A DNA stretch of 64,000 nucleotides from Candidatus Tyloplasma litorale (GCA_027943885.1 AP027078.1:1-64000), one strand, 5' to 3'; positions 34,670 to 45,842 are shown, numbered from the stretch's first letter. Numbers and translations: made by a program. The notes: generated by a model from the sequence alone, not told the origin.

Positions 34670-34849
34670 ATGGCAAAAATGGCAGAAGTAAGAGCTCAAA
34701 AAAGATCAACTTTAGCAAAGATGGTTTTAAATGAAATTAATAGAGTTGGACAAAATAATGTTATTTGTGTAATGATGGATGAAGGTGGTAAATTTGCAGG
34801 TAATTCAGTTTTTGCATCATTAAAAGCTTATATTTATTATAAGGATTAA
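34670..34849 (+). CDS. Small conserved-looking protein between mnmG and mnmE
   Basis: 59 aa, not recognised. Basic N-terminus MAKMAEVRAQKRSTLAKM, then a mixed strand/helix part with VICVMMDEGGKFAGNSVFAS. Strong AAAGGAGG at proper spacing before ATG 34670 and a terminator at its stop codon show that it is a real gene, cotranscribed with mnmG. Confidence 0.75.
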   Translation: MAKMAEVRAQKRSTLAKMVLNEINRVGQNNVICVMMDEGGKFAGNSVFASLKAYIYYKD

Positions 34850-34880
34850 AAATACCAATATTTAATATTGGTATTTTTAT
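34848..34880 (+). terminator. Terminator of mnmG and small gene
   Basis: AAATACCAATA-TTTAA-TATTGGTATTTTT hairpin with T run. Confidence 0.85.
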
Positions 34881-34923
34881 ATTAATTTAATTTAATAAAT
34901 TAAACTAATATAATTAAATTAAT

Positions 34924-36258
34924 ATGAATAAAACAATCTACTCATTAGTAACAAAACCAATTAATCAAAATGTGGGAATAATAAGAATTTCAGGACCAAA
35001 TGCTTTTGAATCAATCAAAAGAATTTTACCTAATTTTATTCCTAAGCCTAATAAAGTGGAATATCAAAAATTAGTTAATAAGGATGGTTATATTGATGAT
35101 GCACTTGTGCTATCTTTTATTAAACCTAATTCTTTCACTGGTGAAGATGTTATTGAAATACAAAGTCATGGATCTATGTTTGTGATTGAAAAAATAATAT
35201 CAGAATTAAATCAAACAGGAATTGAACAATCAGAACCTGGAGAATTTATGAAGCAAGCTTATATGAATGGTAAGTTAGATCTTTCTCAAACAGAAGCAAT
35301 TAATACTTTAATTCTTTCAGAAAATCGAAAATTAACAGAGAAATCTTTAGATAATTTAAACGGAAAACAATCTGCTTATATTGAAGAAGCTTTGACCAAA
35401 ATAGGAGAAATAGTTTCTAGAATTCAAGTTTCAATTGATTATCCAGAAAATACAGATTTACCTAAATATAATTTAAATGTAATTTGTGAATCTATTAAGG
35501 AACTTAAAGATGATTTAGTAAAAATAATTAATGATTCACAAAGATTAGTTAATTATTCTAAAGGAATAAAAATTGCATTAGTAGGAATTCCTAATGCTGG
35601 TAAATCAACATTACTTAATAATTTGGTTAATGATGATCGTGCAATTGTTTCTAATATTGAGGGAACCACAAGAGATGTTATTGAATCAATAACTTATATT
35701 GATGGTTTAAAAGTAACTTTACAAGATACAGCTGGAATTAGAAATGGAACAATTGATCTTATTGAAAAAGAGGGAATAAGAAGATCTAAAAAAACAATTA
35801 ATGATGCTAATATTGTTATTTTGTTATTAGATGGAACAAAAGAACTTAATTTTCAAAGGGAATTATTTAAAGAAGTTTATGAAAAATATAATTTTAAGTT
35901 AATCGAAGTTTTAACAAAATCTGATATTATTAAACATAAAAAAACCTTAAATATTTCTAATAAAAAGGAAACATTAATTCCATTATTGAATAAAATAAAA
36001 GAATTTGTAAAATTTAATATTTATGATGATGATAAAGATAATAATTCATTGTTAATTTCACAATCACAAATTGATAATTTTAATTTTATTAAACATTCGC
36101 TTTCAAATGCAATTAATTTTATTCAATATGGTGAAACTGCAGATGTTGTTTTATTTGAATTAGAAAATTCAATGAAGTTATTAGGAAAAATAATTGGAAA
36201 AGAAATTGATCAAAATTATTTAACAAATCTCTTTGCTAATTTTTGCATAGGTAAGTAA
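34924..36258 (+). CDS. mnmE: tRNA modification GTPase MnmE
   Basis: 444 aa. N-terminal folate-binding domain (SLVTKPINQNVGIIRISGP, GEDVIEIQSHGS), then the GTPase domain with GIPNAGKSTLLNNL (G1), EGTTRD (G2), DTAG (G3) and TKSD (G4), and the C-terminal FCIGK with the conserved Cys. Works as a dimer with MnmG. Leaderless-type promoter TATAAT at 34909-34914. Confidence 0.97.
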   Translation: MNKTIYSLVTKPINQNVGIIRISGPNAFESIKRILPNFIPKPNKVEYQKLVNKDGYIDDALVLSFIKPNSFTGEDVIEIQSHGSMFVIEKIISELNQTGIEQSEPGEFMKQAYMNGKLDLSQTEAINTLILSENRKLTEKSLDNLNGKQSAYIEEALTKIGEIVSRIQVSIDYPENTDLPKYNLNVICESIKELKDDLVKIINDSQRLVNYSKGIKIALVGIPNAGKSTLLNNLVNDDRAIVSNIEGTTRDVIESITYIDGLKVTLQDTAGIRNGTIDLIEKEGIRRSKKTINDANIVILLLDGTKELNFQRELFKEVYEKYNFKLIEVLTKSDIIKHKKTLNISNKKETLIPLLNKIKEFVKFNIYDDDKDNNSLLISQSQIDNFNFIKHSLSNAINFIQYGETADVVLFELENSMKLLGKIIGKEIDQNYLTNLFANFCIGK

Positions 36259-36308
36259 AATTAAAATTTTAACTTATATGTTGTGTTATTATATTTATAA
36301 TAGTACTT

Positions 36309-38279
36309 ATGCAAAATGAAAAGAATAGAAAAAAATTAGAAGAAGCACTTTCTTTAAAAAAGATTACTAAAACATTTTTAGGTGGAAAAATAATTGCTAA
36401 TGATGATATTACTATTTCATTTTTTAAAAATGAAATTCATTCTATAGTTGGTGAGAATGGTTCAGGTAAATCAACATTAATGAACATTATTTTTGGTTTA
36501 TATAAACAAGATTATGGACATATCTATGTTAATGGTCATAAAACTAATATGTATCAAAAAGGAGCATCTAAAAAAAATAAAATTGGAATGGTCCACCAAC
36601 ATTTCCATTTAGTAGAAAATTTTACAGTTTTAGATAATGTTATTTTAGGACAAGAAGAAATTGTTGTAAATCACAAAACACATAAAAAATTAAAAACTTA
36701 TAAAACAGACTTAAAAAAAATAAGAAAACAAATTGATAGTTTTATAAAAGAAAATTCATTTAAAAAGGAATTTGCATTTTATAAAAATATTTTTCATTTA
36801 TTTGAAGAAACTAAACATAAAAAAACAAAGCAAAAGAATTTAATTTTTGAAGAAAAAAATAAAAGAAGCAGAATTCCTCAAAAAAATTCTGGTGTGAATA
36901 AAAAATATTTAGCAATGTCAGATTGAATTAGATCTAGAAAAATTGAAATTGAAGATATTGAATTAGTTCAAGATAGATTGAATTTAATTCTTGAAAATAA
37001 TAAAGATCCAAAAGTTAAAGAGGCAATTGAATTAATTAAATCAGAAGATAAAATTTTAAATGATATATATTCTTATAATGAAAAATTAGTTAGTCGATTT
37101 GGCGTTGTTAAAAGAAAAAATGTTTTAAAAAGATTGTTATATATTCAAGACAAATATCATATTGAAATAGATCCATTTGCTAAAATTTCAAATCTTTCAA
37201 TTGGTCAAAGACAAATGGTTGAAATTTTAAAAGTTCTTTGAGATGATAAGGATATTATTATTTTTGATGAACCTACAGCAACTTTATCAATTATTGAAAT
37301 TGAAAAATTATTAAAAACAATTAATCACTTAAAAAAAGAGGGAAAAACAATTATTTTTATTTCTCATAAATTACAAGAAGTTAAAACAATTTCTGATAGA
37401 ATATCTGTTTTAAGAAAAGGTGTATTAATTAACACTTATGAAAATACTAATTCTTTAAAACCTACTCAAATTGGAAAAGATATGGTTGGAAGAGTTATTA
37501 ATTTAAATTACCCAAGGAAAAAAGAAAATATTGGTCTTGATACATTAGTGGTTAATAATTTAACTTATAGAACAAGTTCAGGATTTAAAGCACTTGATAA
37601 TGTTTCATTTGCAGTTAGAGAAGGAGAAATTTTTGGTATTGCTGGTATTGAGGGTAATGGTCAAGAAGAAATAATTAAAATACTTACTAATTTAAGAAAA
37701 CCTTATGATGGTTTAGTTAGATATAAAGGGCAAATTTTAACTGATAAAAAAGGATATAAATGAAATTCTAAAAAAAGAAGAAAAAAAATGTCCCATGTTC
37801 CAATTGATAGATTAAAACACGGACTTGTTCCTAATATGGATTTACAATTTAATTCTAAAATAAGTGATTTTGATACTAAATTTTTCAAAAAAAATAAATT
37901 AGATATTTTCACTTCTAAAATAATAAATGAAATGAGAGTAGATGGTGCTTTTAGTCATAAAGTACAAGTTAAAAATTTATCTGGAGGAAATCAACAAAAA
38001 TTTGTTTTTGGTAGAGAAATTTATCGTGATCATGAAATTATCATTGCTGGACATCCAACTAGAGGTTTAGATATTTCTGCAATAGATAATATTTATAAAA
38101 AACTAATTGCTAATGCTAAAGGAAAAACAACAATACTTTATTCATTAGAAATATCAGAACTTGTTGCAGTTTGTGATCGTATGGCAGTTATGTATAAAGG
38201 AAAAATCATTAGTATTGTTGATCCAAGAAAAGTAACAATGGAAGAAATTTCAAAAATGATGATTGGAGAATATAAATAA
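36309..38279 (+). CDS. ABC transporter ATP-binding protein (BMP/nucleoside-type), with large insertion
   Basis: 656 aa tandem-ATPase subunit of a sugar/nucleoside importer of the YufO type. The first NBD has VGENGSGKST (near residue 53), the Q-loop MVHQHFHLVENFTVLDN, LSIGQRQMVEIL (near 296) and a Walker B IIFDEPTATLS; the second has GIEGNGQEEI (degenerate P-loop), LSGGNQQKFVFGRE and AGHPTRGLD. Family members have about 510 aa: here some 140 Lys-rich residues (about 105-245) are inserted between Q-loop and signature of NBD1. First gene of the importer operon. Confidence 0.92.
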
Positions 38280-38280
38280 T

Positions 38281-39606
38281 ATGGCTGCAAATGTAAAAGT
38301 TAATACACAAAAAAAAGATATTGATGATTCTTCAAAAGAAAAAGTTAAAAATAATAAATTAAACAAATCAAACAAAGCACTTTATAGTATTTTTGCAATC
38401 ATTATTGGAATTTTAATTGGAATTATATTGCTAATGATAACTGGAAATTCATTTTCACAATATTTTTCAGAATTATTTAATAATTCATTAGGAAGTTTAA
38501 GTGCATTTGGTGATACACTTGGTAGTTTAGCATGAATCATACCACTAGGATTATGTATGGTTGTTTCATTTAGGATTGGTGTTTTCAATATTGGTTCTGC
38601 AGGGCAAATGTTATTTTCAGGATTTATAGCTTATCTATTTGCTCTAGAAATAGGTGATACATTTGGTGCATATGGAATAATATTTATTGCAATGACTGCT
38701 ATTGTTGCCGGTGCTTTAGTAGCTTGATTTATTGGAATTTTAAAAACTAAATTAGGAGTTAATGAAGTTATTTCATCAATTCTAATTAATTGAATTGTTT
38801 TCTTATTTATTGTTTGATCACAAACAAATATAAACTCTATGATTGATGGAACAGGATTTACTCATTATGATACATCCTTATCATTAAGAACAAATTGATT
38901 ATCTAGTGCATTTAATGATTCTATTTATGTCAATGCTGGAATATTTGTTTCAATTCCTTTATTAATAATATTTGGTATTATTTATTCTAAAACTAAATTT
39001 GGATTTAAGCAAGATGTTATTGGTAATAATGCTAATGTTGCAAACTATATTGGAATTAATAAAAAAAGACAATATTTAAAAGCAATGATTCTTTCTGGTG
39101 CTTTAGCAGGGGTTGCTGGTTGAATATATATTTTTGGAACACAAGATTCTTTCCCTAAACAAACAGGAGAAATATCTGGAGATATGTATCAAGGAATAAC
39201 AATTGCTTTAATTGGATTTAATACATATACAGGAACTTTATTTGCTTCATTTTTTGTTTCAATCTTTATGACAGGTGGTGGATTTGCTGATTCTAGTGTT
39301 TCTGGCTTACCAATGACTGACATAATTTTAGCAACAATTATTTTAATTATGGCAATCACACATTTCTTTATTATTTATAGACCTCAAGATAAATGATTTG
39401 CTCCTAGCCCAAAATCAAAAGAAATGTCTAAATATAAAGAGGATGTTATTAAAAATAAAGAAGAAGAAACAAAACCAATAATAGAATCAAAAGAAGACTC
39501 TACCCAAAATAAAGATGATTCAGAATCTTCTTCTACTAATAGTAAAAAAGATAAAAAGAAAAAGAAAAAGAAATCAAAAAATAAAGCAGAGGAGGATGAA
39601 GAATAA
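38281..39606 (+). CDS. BMP/nucleoside-type ABC transporter permease 1
   Basis: 441 aa, YufP-like permease with about nine TM segments; RIGVFNIGSAGQMLFSG, LKTKLGVNEVISSILINW and LAGVAGWIY are BPD_transp_2 family features. It has an N-terminal basic extension of about 35 residues and a C-terminal acidic/Lys-rich tail. ATG 38281 chosen, with GGAG upstream; an in-frame TTG at 38263 would overlap the ATPase gene by 17 nt. Confidence 0.9.
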
Positions 39607-39612
39607 AGTAAT

Positions 39613-40542
39613 ATGGAAACATTAATTATTTCAACATTATTATTATTTGCTGCATATTCATTTGCTTCATCAGGATCATTGCTTTCTGAAAAATCAGGTG
39701 TGGCAAATATTTCTATTGAGGGAAACATGATTATGGGTTCAATTCTTTATTGTGTGTTTTCTGATTTATTAATAGGACCATTGGAAGATACTTCAGGAGA
39801 ATATGTTATCCCTATTATTTCGGTTATTATTGCAGGTATATTAACAATGATTTTTTCAAGTTTATTTTCAATTATAGTGTTAAGATTTAAATCTGATCAA
39901 ATAATTGTTGGTACAGGGATTAACTTATTATCACCTGCATTAGCTACATTTATTGGTTTCCTATATTTTGGAACATCTTCTTCAGCTAGTTTACCTTATA
40001 TACCAGTTTTAACTCAAGGAAATAATATATATATTTATCCAATTATATTTTTAATTCTTGCCATAATTCTTTTATTATTTTTAGGATTTTATATTAATAA
40101 AACAAGAAGTGGATTAAGAATTAAAGCTGCTGGTGAAAATCCATATGCATTAGAAACTTCAGGAATTTCTGTTGATAAAACAAGAAGAAAAATGTTATTG
40201 TTTGCTGGATTATTATCAGGAATGGCCGGGGCAATTTGAGTGCAAACAATTGTTGGTGGATTCCATTGAACAGTTTTTGGAGCTGGATTTATGGCAGTTG
40301 GTATTGTTATATTTTCACAATGAAGAGTTGGTGGATTATTCTTTGGATCATTAATCATTGGATTTTTAACTGCATTAACTCAACATTATTTAGAAATTGA
40401 AGCCATTAAAGATGTTGAAGGTGGATTGCTACTTTTATTACAAATATCTCCTTATTTAATTCCTTTAATAGTTTTAATTTTCTCAAAAGCATCAAGTATG
40501 CCTAAAAAACTTGGGGAACCATTTAAAAAGGATGAAAGATAA
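39613..40542 (+). CDS. BMP/nucleoside-type ABC transporter permease 2
   Basis: 309 aa, YufQ-like. SLLSEKSGVANISIEGNM is the family N-terminal motif, with FKSDQIIVGTGINLLSPALA and AAGENPYALETSGISVDKTR in the coupling region. Nine TM segments or so. Follows permease 1 by 6 bp. Forms the translocation pore with it. Confidence 0.92.
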
Positions 40543-40549
40543 AAAATTT

Positions 40550-40580
40550 AAAACAAAATGAAGTATTTCATTTTGTTTTT
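40550..40580 (+). terminator. Terminator of ATPase-permease operon
   Basis: AAAACAAAATGAA-GTA-TTTCATTTTGTTTT hairpin with T-rich 3' side. Separates the permeases from the binding-protein gene. Confidence 0.75.
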
Positions 40581-40594
40581 CTTTCTTTAAATAG

Positions 40595-40602
40595 TGTATA
40601 AT
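40595..40602 (+). promoter_or_regulatory. Promoter of leader RNA/BMP gene
   Basis: Extended -10 TGTATAAT, predicting a start site near 40609, about 200 nt before the BMP coding region. This is far longer than the leaders of most genes in the window. Confidence 0.6.
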
Positions 40603-40608
40603 ATTTAT

Positions 40609-40738
40609 AAGAAAATCACATATGAAGAATAAGAAAACTGATGTCTTCGGACTGAAACCAAATTACTCACATAATTGAGATTATCTAGGGTGTTAATGTT
40701 ATAGATATAGCGTTTTCACCCTTTTTTCTTATAAAATT
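40609..40738 (+). ncRNA. Structured leader with internal terminator upstream of BMP gene (riboswitch or attenuator candidate)
   Basis: From the predicted start site the RNA holds a GTC-TTCG-GAC tetraloop hairpin (around 40650), a CTCA-CATAAT-TGAG hairpin, and a terminator made of GGGTG...CACCC enclosing ATGTTAT-AGAT-ATAGCGT, with a run of seven T. It ends 70 nt before the BMP-protein ATG. This is the plan of a transcription-terminating riboswitch, and the gene encodes a nucleoside-type binding protein, but I do not recognise the purine/2'-dG aptamer core or any other class. An independent small RNA is possible. Confidence 0.5.
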
Positions 40739-40810
40739 TTATTTTAAAAGTATATGGGATCTTTCTTGAACTAAATTTAACGAAATGAAAGGGTAAAAAA
40801 ACGAAAAGAA

Positions 40811-42304
40811 ATGAAAAAAGGAATAATGATTGGTGGCTCTATAGCTGCCCTAGTTCTATTAACTGGTGCAATTGTTGCTGGTGTAATGCTTGGCTCTAAA
40901 TCTGGTAATGGTGGAATTAAAAGAGTTACTTTCTTCTCCAATGAAGATTATTATGAAGATAGTGGATTTAATGAAGCAACTTATGATGGTAGTGTTGCTT
41001 GAGCAGATACAACAGGTGAAAATATCGGTATTCAAACAGCTACTGCTGGTTATTCAGATACAGGTGAAGAATACATTGATCAATTTAAAGATATGTTTGC
41101 AAAAGGAGCTGACATTATAGTTTCTTCAGGGTTTAATGTTGCAGGAATAATTGGTACATATAATTATGACACAGGACAATTAGTAGAAGATGAACAACAA
41201 TTATCAAGTGAATTTGATAATGGACTTTATCAAGATAAATCATTTATTTTAATTGATGATAGTGACTTAATTGCAGCAGGTGCAAATTCACATTCAGCTT
41301 CAATTTATTTTGAATCAGAACAATCAGGTTATTTAGCAGGATTGGCAGCAGGAATTTACTCAATGTCTGTAGAAGATCCTGAAGTTGATGGTGATAATAT
41401 TGTAGGAACTTGAGGTGGAGTTATAGCACCAACAATTTCATTTTTATCAGGTTTTGAACAAGGATTAGCATATGTTAATTCTCAAGAAGATGCCAATGTT
41501 GGTGAACATGAAGATGTATTGCTAACTAATGGTAAAACAGATGATAATGGTGAATTACAAACAATAACACCTGTAAAAGGTGGAACATCAAATGACTATG
41601 ATTGATATACAGATAGTTTTGATATTAATTCTACTGATCCTGGAGGACAAGATGCTATAGCTAGAGCATCAAATATGAAAGATGTTGCTAATGTAATATT
41701 CCCTGTTGCAGGTGGACAAACATTATTAGCTCTTGATACAGTCACAGGAACTAAAACACAAATTATTGGAGTTGATACTTCAGTGGAATTAGCAGAACCA
41801 GGTAAGGCAGATGATAATATTTTAGGTTCAGCAACTAAAGAAGTTGCAACAGCAGCTGAATATTCAATTTGATACGAAGATGAATTTGTTGAAGCATATG
41901 ATTCACAAACAACAGTAACAACACCAATTAATAAATTATCAACAGATGAAGTTCAACAAATAATGTCAGAAACAAATCCTGATTCACCATATGCAAATGA
42001 TGAACAAGCTTGAAAATTTGCTGCTCAAAAAGATGGTAATAAAGATGGTTGAAATCAAACAGTTGATCAACAAACAAATATTAAAAATGTTGATGGTGAA
42101 GAAAATACAGGTAATGTATTCTTAGGAACTTACTATAATGGTGGAGTTGGATTTACAGCAGTCACAGAATCAGAAGCAAATGATTCTAAAATAGAAATAG
42201 CTACACAAGCTGTATTTGGAATGAGTGTAGAAGAATTTGTGGAAACAGCAATGAATAATGATGGAAATAATATTGAAATAAATTCAAAATCATTTCAACA
42301 ATAA
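40811..42304 (+). CDS. BMP-family substrate-binding protein, TM-anchored
   Basis: 497 aa. N-terminal TM segment (residues 4-27), then a periplasmic-binding fold of the BMP/Med type: FKDMFAKGADIIVSSGFN, SGYLAGLAAG, FLSGFEQGLAYVN and IFPVAGGQTLLA. Binds the ligand of the importer encoded upstream, probably nucleosides. No Cys follows the hydrophobic segment, so the usual lipobox is missing and the protein must be held by its uncleaved TM helix. Separate transcription behind the structured leader would allow high expression relative to the permeases. Confidence 0.88.
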
Positions 42305-42323
42305 TTAAAAATAAATAAGATAT

Positions 42324-42353
42324 AAAAATAAGATTTTTCAATCTTATTTTTTT
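42324..42353 (+). terminator. Terminator of BMP gene
   Basis: AAAATAAGATT-TTTC-AATCTTATTTTTTT. Confidence 0.85.
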
Positions 42354-42504
42354 GACCTTTAATTCATAAATTAGTTATATAATTTTTGGATTTAAAATAA
42401 TTTTGATCAACAGTAGTTTTTAATTCAAACATACATGTATATTTAGGTATAATTAAAGAGTAAAATATACAAAATTTACACTCCACTTAATTTAAGGAGA
42501 AAGA

Positions 42505-42837
42505 ATGCTTAAAACAGAAGAGGTAATCAAAATACTTAAATCAAATAAAAAGCCTATGCTTTTTAATGATATTTGAAAAAAAGTTAAAAAAGAAATTACT
42601 TCTTCTTTGAATAATGAAGTTAATGAATTTGCAATTAAATCAGATTTATATCTTTCATTAATGGAAGATCCAAAGTTGATTATGGTTGGTAATAATAAAT
42701 GAGATATAAGAGATAAATATTCTTATAGTGAAATTGAATCATTAAATAAAACTTTATTAATTGAAGAAGATATTGAAGAAGATGTCGAAGAAGAGACTGA
42801 AGAAAAAATAGTCTTTGAAGAAGATACAAAAGAATAA
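42505..42837 (+). CDS. rpoE: RNA polymerase delta subunit
   Basis: 110 aa. N-terminal globular (HARE-HTH) domain with MLFNDIWKKVKKEI and a final WDIRDKYSYSEIE, then a short tail of mostly Glu, as in Gram-positive RpoE. TAAGGAGA before ATG 42505. TATAAT near 42450 is the likely promoter. Delta promotes polymerase recycling. Confidence 0.88.
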
Positions 42838-42866
42838 ATATTGAGTAAAAATAAAAGGAAAACAAA

Positions 42867-43730
42867 ATGTTAGTAAATGCAAAAGAAATGATTTTAAAAG
42901 CAAAAGCAGGAAAATATGCTATTGCTCAAATCAATATTAATAATCTTGAATGAACAAAAGCCGCTTTAGAAACAGTTCAAGAATTAAACTCACCAGTTAT
43001 TTTAGGTGTTACATCAGGTGCAGCTAAATGAATGGGTGGATGAAATGCTGTTGTTGGAATGGTTAATGGATTAATGAAAGATTTAAAAATTACTGTACCA
43101 GTTGCACTTCATTTAGATCACGGTGGAGCTATTGAAATATGTAAAGAAGCTATTGATGCAGGATTTACATCAGTTATGTATGATGGTTCACATGATTCAA
43201 TTGAAAAAAATGTTGAAGATACAAGAACAGTTGTTGAATATGCTGCAAAAGCAAATGTTTCTGTTGAAGCAGAAGTTGGAACTGTTGGTGGAACAGAAGA
43301 TGGAGTTACTGGTGGAGTAAATTATGCTTCTTTAGATGAATGTGTTAGCATTGCTGAAACAGGAATTGATTTTCTAGCTGCTTCATTAGGTTCAGTTCAT
43401 GGTAATTATGTAGGAGAACCAAAATTAGGATTTAAAGAAATGGTTCAATATTCTAAAAAAACAGATTTACCATTAGTTTTACATGGTGGATCAGGAATTC
43501 CAGATGATATGATTAAAAAAGCTATTAGCTCAGGACAATCAAAAATAAATGTTAATACTGAAGTACAACAAGCATTTAGTGCTGGTATTAGAAAATACAT
43601 TGAAGAAGAAAAAGATCAATCTGGTACAGGATATGATCCAAGAAAAGTAATTGGAACTTATGCTTATAACAATATGAAAGAAGTTATTAAGAGAAAAATT
43701 GAATTATTTGGTTCAATTGATAAAGCTTAA
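42867..43730 (+). CDS. fba: Class II fructose-bisphosphate aldolase
   Basis: 287 aa zinc-dependent glycolytic enzyme. LHLDHGGAIEICKEAIDAGF (zinc-binding His), VEAEVGTVGG and LVLHGGSGIPDDMIKKAI are class II signatures. Starts MLVNAKEMILKAKAGKYAIAQ with AAAGGA upstream. Cotranscribed with rpoE (29 bp gap). Confidence 0.96.
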
Positions 43731-43782
43731 TAGTACAATTAGTAGTACACAAAAATTTAATTAATATAAAAGGAAATTTATT

Positions 43783-43995
43783 ATGAATAAAGAAATTCAT
43801 CCAGAAACAAAAACAGTTGAAGTAATATGTACTACTTGTGGAAATAAATTTGAAGTTAAAACTACTGCAAAAGAAGTGAAGGTAGACGTTTGTTCTAATT
43901 GTCACCCCTTCTACACAGGAAAACAAACATCAGGTGCTAAAGCAGGTAGAATTGATAAATTCAACCAAAGAATGAATAAAAAAACACAAAAATAA
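43783..43995 (+). CDS. rpmE: 50S ribosomal protein L31
   Basis: 70 aa. MNKEIHPETKTVEVICTTCG with a zinc-type CTTCG and CSNCHPFYTGKQ is the zinc-binding form of bL31. AAAGGAAA before the ATG. Confidence 0.96.
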   Translation: MNKEIHPETKTVEVICTTCGNKFEVKTTAKEVKVDVCSNCHPFYTGKQTSGAKAGRIDKFNQRMNKKTQK

Positions 43996-44017
43996 AACCT
44001 TATTGGTTTTATTTTTT
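43989..44017 (+). terminator. Terminator of rpoE-fba-rpmE
   Basis: AAAATAAAACC-TTATT-GGTTTTATTTTTT. Confidence 0.85.
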
Positions 44018-44112
44018 ACTTTTTCATCAGAAGAATTTTCAATAAAATTTAATTTTCAAAAAATAAGAGTAGTATAATTTTATAAATGTTTGAATAAAAA
44101 TAAGGAGAAAAA

Positions 44113-44508
44113 ATGGAAACAAGTATTAAAGCAATAAAATTTCAAAAAAGATGAACAATTGGAATTTCAATTATTGCAGCAATTGTTTTAACTTTATTAA
44201 CACTAGGTTTTGTGTTTGTTATTGTTTCAACAAATAATGTAGAAGCTATCACTAATAGCACTAGAGCTTCAAATACAGATGTTACCGATGGTGGAATGTT
44301 AGCTGTTGGAGCTGGTCTTGCATCAATAGGATTTATTGGAGCTGGAGTAGGTCAAGGATATGCTGCTGGTAAAGCTGCTGAAGCTGTTGGTAGAAATCCT
44401 GAAGCTGAAGGTAAAATCAGAAATATGATGTTCATTGGTGCTGCTGTTGCAGAATCATCAGCATTGTATGCTTTAGTTATTGCTATTATGTGTTTATTCG
44501 TTGCTTAA
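44113..44508 (+). CDS. atpE: ATP synthase subunit c, with N-terminal extension
   Basis: 131 aa. The c-ring hairpin is clear: [21 protein letters not shown], the polar loop [11 protein letters not shown], and TM2 with the proton-binding E114 in [15 protein letters not shown]. Before it lies an extra 60 residues with a TM segment (residues 17-38), which reads like a signal/anchor; the family is usually 70-100 aa. It is the first gene of the operon, before atpI and atpB, whereas the usual order is atpI-atpB-atpE. TAAGGAGA is 8 nt before the ATG. Confidence 0.93.
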
Positions 44509-44564
44509 TAGCAATGATTTTTTAATTTAAATTTTGTATAACAAGGAATTTAAATATATTTATT

Positions 44565-45002
44565 ATGTTAGATAAGTGAATGCAATTGGAATTTTTTTAT
44601 AAGAGTATTTTCATTTCAATATTTTACTCATTAATTGCAATAATTATTTCACTATCTTTACTTGTTGTGAATGAATCATATATTTATGGTGCAATTATAG
44701 GTATATGTATGATGTATTTTTCATATTTTGTAATATGAATTTTGTGATATAAAATTAATTCAATAAAAACATTTATGGCCAAATCAACACCATTGTTAGT
44801 TCCATTCATTAGGATTTTGTTATTTTTGGTTGTGTTTTTAATAATAATTTTTGTTATTAATGAAAATGATACTTATTTAAGTGAGTTTTTAGTTCCTATA
44901 AACACACTTTTTATGATGTTTATTTATACAATACCAATGTTTGCATATTTAACTATTGGTTTTATTGAAATAATTTTAAAAAAGAAAAAAAGAGGTGAAT
45001 AA
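44565..45002 (+). CDS. AtpI/MG406-like membrane protein
   Basis: 145 aa with four TM segments, little sequence signature. Position just upstream of atpB, size and topology fit the AtpI/MG406 protein that assists c-ring assembly. It lies after atpE here, between c and a. Confidence 0.6.
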
Positions 45003-45005
45003 TAA

Positions 45006-45842
45006 ATGACGCAGTTATATGGATTAATAGTTACAACATTGTTAACAATAGTTTTAATTCTTTCAATATATATATTTGTTCTTGATCCTCAAAAAAAAGG
45101 TGAAGCTCCAAGAGGTAAGTTTGGTGCTTTATTAGAAATGTATTATGAAGGATTTAATAAGCTTTTATTTGGTTTATCAAGTGGAAAAAACCAATGATCA
45201 TATGCTTATTTATTTACGTTATTTAATTTCATCTTTATTAATTGTTTAGTTCCATGAATAGGATTTGAATCAGCGGCAACTTCTATTATGTTTACTTTTC
45301 CATTAACATTAATTACATTTATTATTATTTATATAATTGGAATTGGAACAATGGGATTTATAAACTTTTGTAGACATAAATACTCTAATCCATTGGAATT
45401 AATTTTACAATTTACACCATTAATTTCAATGTCAATTAGGTTATTTGCTGCAACATTTGCTGGTGCTATTATTGGTAATGTTCCATGAATAGTAGTACAA
45501 GGAATTGTTGGTCCTATTGATGAGGAAACAATTTCTGCTTGATTTCCTGCAATTCAGATTTTATTTATGTGAACTTGAAAAATAGCAGATACAGCATTAT
45601 CATTAATCCAGTCGTTTGTCTTTATGACTCTTTCTGTGATTTTTTGAACAATGGAAACAGGACCATCATGATCAAGTAAGAAAAGAAGAGAATTAAAACA
45701 TCAAAAATTACATGAAGAAGTAAAAGAACATTTTGCTAAGAATAAGGAATATGATAGTTATCACTCAGTTTTAAATTCTTCAGCAAAAAAAGCATTAAGT
45801 TTTAAAGAAAAGGGGAAAAGAAATAATGAATCAAAAAAATAA
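45006..45842 (+). CDS. atpB: ATP synthase subunit a
   Basis: 278 aa. Five to six TM segments; SMSIRLFAATFAGAIIGN carries the essential Arg, and the penultimate helix IADTALSLIQSFVFMTLSVIFW fits the family. A C-terminal basic/charged tail of about 50 residues is longer than usual. Several TGA-encoded Trp. Overlaps atpF by 17 nt. Confidence 0.93.

Noticed and set aside
40609-40738. Leader as a purine or 2'-deoxyguanosine riboswitch
   Set aside because: Tempting because mollicutes use these near nucleoside genes, but the conserved junction elements and the loop-loop partners are not visible; kept only as an unclassified leader.
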